A DNA stretch of 64,000 nucleotides from Alteromonas oceanisediminis (GTDB taxonomy: Bacteria > Pseudomonadota > Gammaproteobacteria > Enterobacterales > Alteromonadaceae). Below, one piece after another: positions 59,674 through 64,000 of this stretch. The notes under the pieces are model-generated. The model did not search any database and was not told where the DNA came from. It saw nothing but the letters and a program-made list of their open reading frames with translations. The translations under genes and the position numbers were made by a program. Where the stretch lies: assembly GCF_018474025.1 (NCBI RefSeq), contig NZ_JAHCTA010000005.1, forward strand, positions 310,001 through 374,000. Reading direction: 5' to 3'. Each line of letters opens with the position of its first letter. Within the stretch, counting starts at the first letter, position 1.

Positions 59674-61278
59674 TTGAAAATACTCGTTCACTGGATATGC
59701 GTTTGGGTTTTGTTGTGCAGCGTTGCTGGCAAACTTGATGCAGCCGAGAAGAGCACGCCAGAAGCACAAACGCTTGGCGTTTACTCCAGCATATTGCCGG
59801 TGTTCAGTGAACAGTTAGCCAACGGTGAACCTGCCGGGTATTCAATTGAGTTTGCACAGGGCATACTAAAATCCGCCGGTTATAACGCCGATATCGTTCA
59901 GCTTCCCTTTGCACGTTTGATGCGAGAAATGTCGCTCGGACCCGCAGCCGTTGCCACTGGGGTGGGTCGCATACCTGAAAGAGAGGACCAATTTTTTTGG
60001 ATTGCGCCGATGACGGCGAACGTGATTGGTCTGTTTGCAAAATCGGGGCGCATCGACCCTAATCTCACTCAAGAGCAACTGAGTCAGCTCCGCTCCGTTG
60101 CCGTGTTGCGCGGGGATTATCGCGTTGAGATCCTTAACACATTGAATGTACCTTATGTTTTAGAAGTGAACACGTGGACGCAAGCGGTGAAAGCGGTGCT
60201 TAAAGACCGCGTTGATGCGGTTTTTCTGTCCGACTTGGGTATCGGCCTGACCTGTCGAACCGCCAATCTGGCGTGTGATTCGCTACAAAAAATTTATACG
60301 CACAATGTGCTGTTTAGTTATCTGGTCATGCCAAAGGTTGAAGGCAATCGCGCACACGCGATTGCGTTGGGTAAAGCCGCTCAACGCTATGTATTATCTC
60401 GTGAGTTTGAGGCATTAACTCAGCGCTGGATACCTGCATTACAGCAAGTCGCCGATCATGTGGAAGTGAGAGACGGTGTCGTGAGCATGGGGCGAATCGA
60501 TGAAAAAGCCAATGCAGAGCGGTCGCTGTGGGTGCTAACGAGTCTCGAACCTGGCTTTAGTGAACGCGATGAACGCGGCACAGTCACCGGCTATGCGGCA
60601 GAACTGGTGAAAGGTATTTTGACCGAAGCAGGTTTGCCGCAGACTATCTTGGCTGCACCGTGGCAACGTATATTGATTGAAAGCCAGATGAAGTCCGATG
60701 TGTTGGTGTTTTCCATTGCACGTACCCCTGAGCGTGAGGATGACTTTTACTGGATTTCGCCCATCTCAGCCAACGCCTATTCATTGTTTGGTCGATGGTC
60801 GTCAAACGAGGTATCGCAAAAGCGCATACAAAGCCTTAAAGAGTTACCTTCTCAAACCAGTGTTGCTGTGCTGGCTGGCGATTTTCGTGAGCGTCAGGTC
60901 GTTCAGGCTGGCTTAACCGCGCATCCATCGGAAACGACGGAACAGGCATTTCTTAGTTTTATGCAGGGGCAGTCAGACTATTTCTATTCCTCCGAAAGTG
61001 GATTGTTTCTGTTGTGCAAACGGCTAGCGGCAGACTGCGCTGATGTGAAGCGTGTGTTCACCACCGACATTACCGAAACCTATCTGGCGGTTTCACGAAA
61101 GGGAACGTCGCCAGAGTTGGTACGCAATCTAACGCGAGCGGCAAACACCTTTAAGCGTTCAAATGAATATCACCAGCTTGCTGATAACTGGCTGGCTACT
61201 TTTGCCCAACGCGAGATGCCGCCGATGCATCAGCACGAGGGCGTCATTAATTTATGGCAACAAACAACCGATGACTAA
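59674..61278 (+). CDS. Exported protein with two tandem solute-binding (SBP_bac_3) domains
   Basis: 534-residue periplasmic protein starting at TTG 59674. A signal peptide ends around LDAAEKS. Two type-3 solute-binding domains follow, about 34-260 and 285-515. Their internal duplication is visible in parallel phrases: GRIPEREDQFFWIAPMTAN against ARTPEREDDFYWISPISAN, and GYSIEFAQGILKSAGYNADI against GYAAELVKGILTEAGLPQTI. Each has its own ligand-site region, probably amino acid-like. No ABC permease, ATPase or signalling domain is fused or adjacent, so it is neither an obvious transporter partner nor a sensor kinase. Ribosome site is distant (GGAG 11 bases upstream). Its 3' end overlaps dbpA by 8 bp. 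Confidence 0.8.
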   Translation: MKILVHWICVWVLLCSVAGKLDAAEKSTPEAQTLGVYSSILPVFSEQLANGEPAGYSIEFAQGILKSAGYNADIVQLPFARLMREMSLGPAAVATGVGRIPEREDQFFWIAPMTANVIGLFAKSGRIDPNLTQEQLSQLRSVAVLRGDYRVEILNTLNVPYVLEVNTWTQAVKAVLKDRVDAVFLSDLGIGLTCRTANLACDSLQKIYTHNVLFSYLVMPKVEGNRAHAIALGKAAQRYVLSREFEALTQRWIPALQQVADHVEVRDGVVSMGRIDEKANAERSLWVLTSLEPGFSERDERGTVTGYAAELVKGILTEAGLPQTILAAPWQRILIESQMKSDVLVFSIARTPEREDDFYWISPISANAYSLFGRWSSNEVSQKRIQSLKELPSQTSVAVLAGDFRERQVVQAGLTAHPSETTEQAFLSFMQGQSDYFYSSESGLFLLCKRLAADCADVKRVFTTDITETYLAVSRKGTSPELVRNLTRAANTFKRSNEYHQLADNWLATFAQREMPPMHQHEGVINLWQQTTDD

Positions 61279-62677
61279 TACCACTGATTTTTCGTTTTCT
61301 TCACTGCCGCTTCGAGATGATTTGCGTGAAGGGCTTGTGTCCCTTGGTTTTGATAAGGCAACGCCGGTTCAAATGCAATCGTTACCGCACAGCTTAACAG
61401 GACGTGACATTGTCGCTCAGGCACAAACGGGTTCAGGAAAAACGTTGGCGTTCGCGCTGACGCTCCTCAATAACTTGGATAGCAGCCTGACCAAGCCTTC
61501 AGCGTTGGTGCTTTGCCCTACACGAGAGTTGGCTGAGCAAGTGGCTGAGCAAATTCGCACGGTGGCGAAAAATATCGCGAACACCAAGGTATTACTGTTG
61601 TGTGGTGGCGTGCCGGTGCCGCCGCAAATTTCCTCGCTGGCGCACGGGGCGAACGTGATTGTGGGCACTCCGGGCCGAGTCGTCGATCACATCATGAAAG
61701 GGCGATTGATACTGAGCAGCGTGCATCACTTTGTGTTGGATGAAGCGGATCGGATGCTTGATATGGGATTTGAGGACGAACTTAAGGTGATTAATCGTGC
61801 GTTGCCAAGAGCGAAGCAGACACTACTGTTTTCCGCGACCTTTCCGCCCAGTGTTGAAAGTATCGTCGCTTCGGTTGTGACGGACGCAGAGCGTATCACC
61901 GTCAACAAAACAGAGTCGTTTAGTCATATTCGGCAGCGCGTTTACCGTGTTGATGAAGCACAACGCCTGCCAACCCTGTGTGCTGTGTTAACTGACCAGC
62001 AACCGTCCAGCGCCATCGTGTTTTGCATCACGAAAAAAGAAACACAGCAGGTTGCTTCTGAACTCAACGCGGCGGGGTTCTCGGTAGTTGCCTTGCACGG
62101 TGATTTAGAGCAACGCGAGCGAACAGAAATGTTGGCTCAATTTACGGCAGGCAGTGCGCTAACCCTGGTTGCTACTGATGTTGCGGCACGTGGGTTAGAC
62201 ATTGAGGATGTGCCGTTGGTCATTAATTATCGTCTGAGTGACGATGCCGACACCCACATCCATCGTATTGGTCGAACTGGCCGGGCAGGAAAAAAAGGGA
62301 TGGCGATATCGTTAATGAGCGACGATGAGGAAATCCGCGCCGCGAGAATCGAAGAGCAGCTACAGATCGTGTTAGAAAAATCAGGGGGGCAGGCGCTGCG
62401 TTTCCATGCCAATCGGATTGTGCAGCCCGATATGGCCTGCATCAGTGTTGCTGGTGGTAAAAAAGACAAACTGCGACCGGGTGATTTGCTGGGCGCACTA
62501 ACTCAGGACGCAAAAATACCTGTAGAAGATATAGGTAAAATAAAAATCACGTCCACCCATAGCTACTTAGCGATAAAAGCGCGCAGTGTGAAACGGGCAT
62601 TAGGGCTTTTTCGAGATGGAAAAATAAAAGGCAAACGGTTTCGCGCTCGCAAACTTAATGCGTTACAGTCTTATTAG
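61271..62677 (+). CDS. dbpA: ATP-dependent RNA helicase DbpA
   Basis: DEAD-box helicase acting on 23S rRNA helix 92 in large-subunit assembly. From ATG 61271 the 468 residues show Q motif FDKATPVQMQSLPHSLTGRD, Walker A AQTGSGKTLAFALTL, LDEADRMLDMGFEDEL, SAT in FSATFPPSVE, DVAARGLDIEDVPLVINY and HRIGRTGRAGKKG. The C-terminal DbpA RNA-binding domain is present (DKLRPGDLLGALTQDAK, KIKITSTHSYLAIKA). It overlaps the SBP-like gene by 8 bp, so it depends on upstream transcription. Confidence 0.95.
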   Translation: MTNTTDFSFSSLPLRDDLREGLVSLGFDKATPVQMQSLPHSLTGRDIVAQAQTGSGKTLAFALTLLNNLDSSLTKPSALVLCPTRELAEQVAEQIRTVAKNIANTKVLLLCGGVPVPPQISSLAHGANVIVGTPGRVVDHIMKGRLILSSVHHFVLDEADRMLDMGFEDELKVINRALPRAKQTLLFSATFPPSVESIVASVVTDAERITVNKTESFSHIRQRVYRVDEAQRLPTLCAVLTDQQPSSAIVFCITKKETQQVASELNAAGFSVVALHGDLEQRERTEMLAQFTAGSALTLVATDVAARGLDIEDVPLVINYRLSDDADTHIHRIGRTGRAGKKGMAISLMSDDEEIRAARIEEQLQIVLEKSGGQALRFHANRIVQPDMACISVAGGKKDKLRPGDLLGALTQDAKIPVEDIGKIKITSTHSYLAIKARSVKRALGLFRDGKIKGKRFRARKLNALQSY

Positions 62678-62710
62678 TTTTTTCGCGTAAGCGACTACTG
62701 AGGATATTTT

Positions 62711-63127
62711 ATGTCACCTACTTATTTTGCCTTAGCGGGTTATATCGCTTGGACCATGTTGTTATTAATTGTGCTCGCGGGCTATCGAACCGTGCTGATT
62801 TCGTCGCAGAAACGTTCATCATTAAAGTTTGCTAATGATGGCTCTGACGTACCGGATCTTGGCCACCGTATCACCCGGGCACAAGCCAATTGCGCTGAGA
62901 GCTTCGTGTTTGTCGGTGGAACATTGTTATTCGCGATTGCGACCGGCAGTACCGTGATCACCGATGGCTTAGCATTGATCGTGTTGGCTGCTCGTCTTGG
63001 GCAATCCATAGTGCACATGGTGTCAACGGCTAACTTGGCGATTCAGGTGCGTTTCGTGTTGTTTCTGATCCAACTTGGCATTTGTGGCTACTGGCTAATC
63101 ATGCTAGTCACCAAGTTTAGCCAATAA
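62711..63127 (+). CDS. MAPEG family membrane protein
   Basis: 138 residues with four hydrophobic helices (YIAWTMLLLIVLAGYRTVLI, SFVFVGGTLLFAIATGSTVI, ALIVLAARLGQSIVHM, RFVLFLIQLGICGYWLIMLV). RITRAQANCAESFVFVGG is the MAPEG signature with the conserved Arg-Ala-x-x-Asn-x-x-Glu pattern. These proteins include glutathione- or eicosanoid-related enzymes in eukaryotes; bacterial roles are mostly undetermined. GAGGATATTTT precedes the ATG. Confidence 0.88.
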   Translation: MSPTYFALAGYIAWTMLLLIVLAGYRTVLISSQKRSSLKFANDGSDVPDLGHRITRAQANCAESFVFVGGTLLFAIATGSTVITDGLALIVLAARLGQSIVHMVSTANLAIQVRFVLFLIQLGICGYWLIMLVTKFSQ

Positions 63128-63137
63128 GGGAGAGCGC

Positions 63138-63776
63138 ATGGCAATCGAACCGACCCTAGACAACCTTTATCAACAGCTTTCTGTGCTGTCGCCGTGTGAT
63201 TTGGCCGACGCACTGCCGTTTGAGCAATTCGTTGATCCCGCTATTGCCGGTTTATGGGCGAAAATGCCTCGCATAGTGGGCCGTGCGTTTACGGTTGAAT
63301 GTTTCGACAATGATCACCTTATGTTTCATGCCGCCGTTTACCGAGCGCATGCCGGTGACATTATTGTCGCTAAAGGCGGCGCATCTGCTATGGCGGGTGG
63401 AAATGTGTGCGCCATTGCGCAACGTCGCGGGGTGACAGGGTTCATCATTGACGGGAGTATTCGTGATCTAGCCGAGATAAGGACCATGGCGTTTCCCGTG
63501 TTTGCGCGCAATGTTATGCCTAAACCCGGTGTGAAAAAACAACTCGGCACGCTCGGCGAGACAATTGAGTGCGGCGGTGTGGCAATCCATCGGGGCGACT
63601 TTATCGTTGCCGATGAAGAAGGTATCGCCGTGATCCCAGCAGCAGATGTCGCGAATGCTATCAAAATCGCGTCTGCGAGAGCGCTTAAAGACGCAAGCCT
63701 GTCACTTGATGATTGGCAGGCACAGCATGAAGCAACGGTGTCAAAGGCATTGCGTTCGTTAGGTTTTACTGAATAA
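63138..63776 (+). CDS. RraA-like/HMG aldolase family protein
   Basis: 212-residue member of the RraA/4-hydroxy-4-methyl-2-oxoglutarate aldolase superfamily. It has SPCDLADALP, VGRAFTVEC, GDIIVAKGGASAMAGGNVCA, GVTGFIIDGSIRDLAEIRTM and GDFIVADEEGIAVIP. The GASAMAGGN and DGSIRD loops form the pyruvate/metal site in the aldolase members. It differs in length from true RraA (about 160), so an aldolase- or dimethylmenaquinone-methyltransferase-like annotation is as plausible as RNase E inhibition. AAGGGAGAG precedes the ATG. Confidence 0.8.
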   Translation: MAIEPTLDNLYQQLSVLSPCDLADALPFEQFVDPAIAGLWAKMPRIVGRAFTVECFDNDHLMFHAAVYRAHAGDIIVAKGGASAMAGGNVCAIAQRRGVTGFIIDGSIRDLAEIRTMAFPVFARNVMPKPGVKKQLGTLGETIECGGVAIHRGDFIVADEEGIAVIPAADVANAIKIASARALKDASLSLDDWQAQHEATVSKALRSLGFTE

Positions 63777-63794
63777 ATTTCTTCAAGGGTTTTC

Positions 63795-64000
63795 ATGTTT
63801 TCATTTTTCGAGCGCTTAACCAAAGCGTTCCCCGACGAGGCGCCTACACAGCCGCCTAAATCGGTTTGGGCTTTCTGTCGTTATTACACCAAAGGCATGT
63901 GGCCGGTTATCTTCATGGTGTCACTGTTCAGTGCTGTGATTGCAAGTTTAGAAGTGGCGCTATTCGGTTTTATGGGCCAGTTGGTAGATTGGCTTTCAAC
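63795..64000 (+). CDS. ABC transporter, N-terminal fragment
   Basis: Starts at ATG 63795 (AAGGG upstream) and runs off the right edge. The visible part, MFSFFERLTKAFPDEAPTQP followed by VWAFCRYYTKGMWPVIFMVS and LEVALFGFMGQLVDWLS, looks like the first transmembrane segment of an ABC exporter of the MsbA/multidrug type. The ATP-binding domain is beyond the window, so the family assignment is provisional. Confidence 0.7.
   Translation, partial: MFSFFERLTKAFPDEAPTQPPKSVWAFCRYYTKGMWPVIFMVSLFSAVIASLEVALFGFMGQLVDWLS

Overview
The window looks like ordinary chromosome from a marine-type gammaproteobacterium, probably of the Alteromonadaceae group. Three things point that way. One is the gene order queG / nnr-tsaE-amiB-mutL-miaA-hfq-hflX-hflK-hflC. 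Another is the mix of zur, rsd, nudC, hemE, hemH, ubiG, pyrC and ppiC in their gammaproteobacterial forms. The third is a set of environmental genes: amylosucrase, an OlsF-like ornithine-lipid enzyme, an MtrF-like transporter and a TSP3-repeat OmpA protein. The genus is inference. No rRNA, tRNA, CRISPR array, prophage or insertion sequence was recognised.

0-5.2 kb: an OmpA-type outer-membrane protein, YjbQ, Zur, Rsd, NudC and HemE, with a candidate small RNA on the minus strand between nudC and hemE. 5.2-16.2 kb: queG, diverging by only 6 bp from a dense housekeeping run (nnr to hflC) that closes with a clear terminator. 16.2-18.9 kb: an ECF42-like sigma factor convergent with a YCII/DGPF protein, with an exported beta-propeller gene beside it. 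19-22.4 kb: an MtrF/AbgT transporter, ferrochelatase and a DUF4112 protein.

22.4-24.5 kb is a visibly AT-richer patch of small same-strand genes: a VOC protein, a two-helix membrane protein, a dienelactone-hydrolase-like protein and an RHH/RelE toxin-antitoxin pair. They are separated by imperfect inverted repeats, as in a worn gene-cassette array. 24.7-27.9 kb is a two-gene operon for an acetolactate-synthase-like ThDP enzyme and an aldehyde dehydrogenase, with a perfect inverted repeat upstream and a terminator downstream. 27.9-33.3 kb holds YqaA, VOC, DUF2237, UbiG, a glutaminase that appears to start at ATT, an exported thioredoxin-fold protein, a GST and an MliC-like lipoprotein.

33.3-40.8 kb carries the four-part ligase-associated DNA repair set (ATP-dependent ligase, SNM1-like exonuclease, Lhr-core DEXH helicase, PdeM-like phosphoesterase). 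It is split into divergent halves by tapT, ppiC and a GNAT gene. 41-46.7 kb: agmatine-to-putrescine genes aguA/aguB, the divergent pterin pair folM/folE, a transglutaminase-like/TPR lipoprotein and a zinc-ribbon protein. 46.8-53.3 kb is a sucrose/alpha-glucan locus: amylosucrase, a ROK fructokinase behind a promoter with a palindromic operator, an extracytoplasmic GH13 amylase, a YaeR-like VOC protein and an aldo/keto reductase. Amylosucrase would release fructose from sucrose, the fructokinase would phosphorylate it, and the GH13 lipoprotein would trim alpha-glucans.

53.4-64 kb: Blc lipocalin, a DinB-like protein, a divergent LysR/alcohol dehydrogenase pair, the OlsF-like acyltransferase, PyrC, a protein with two solute-binding domains, DbpA, a MAPEG protein, an RraA-like protein and the start of an ABC exporter cut by the window edge.
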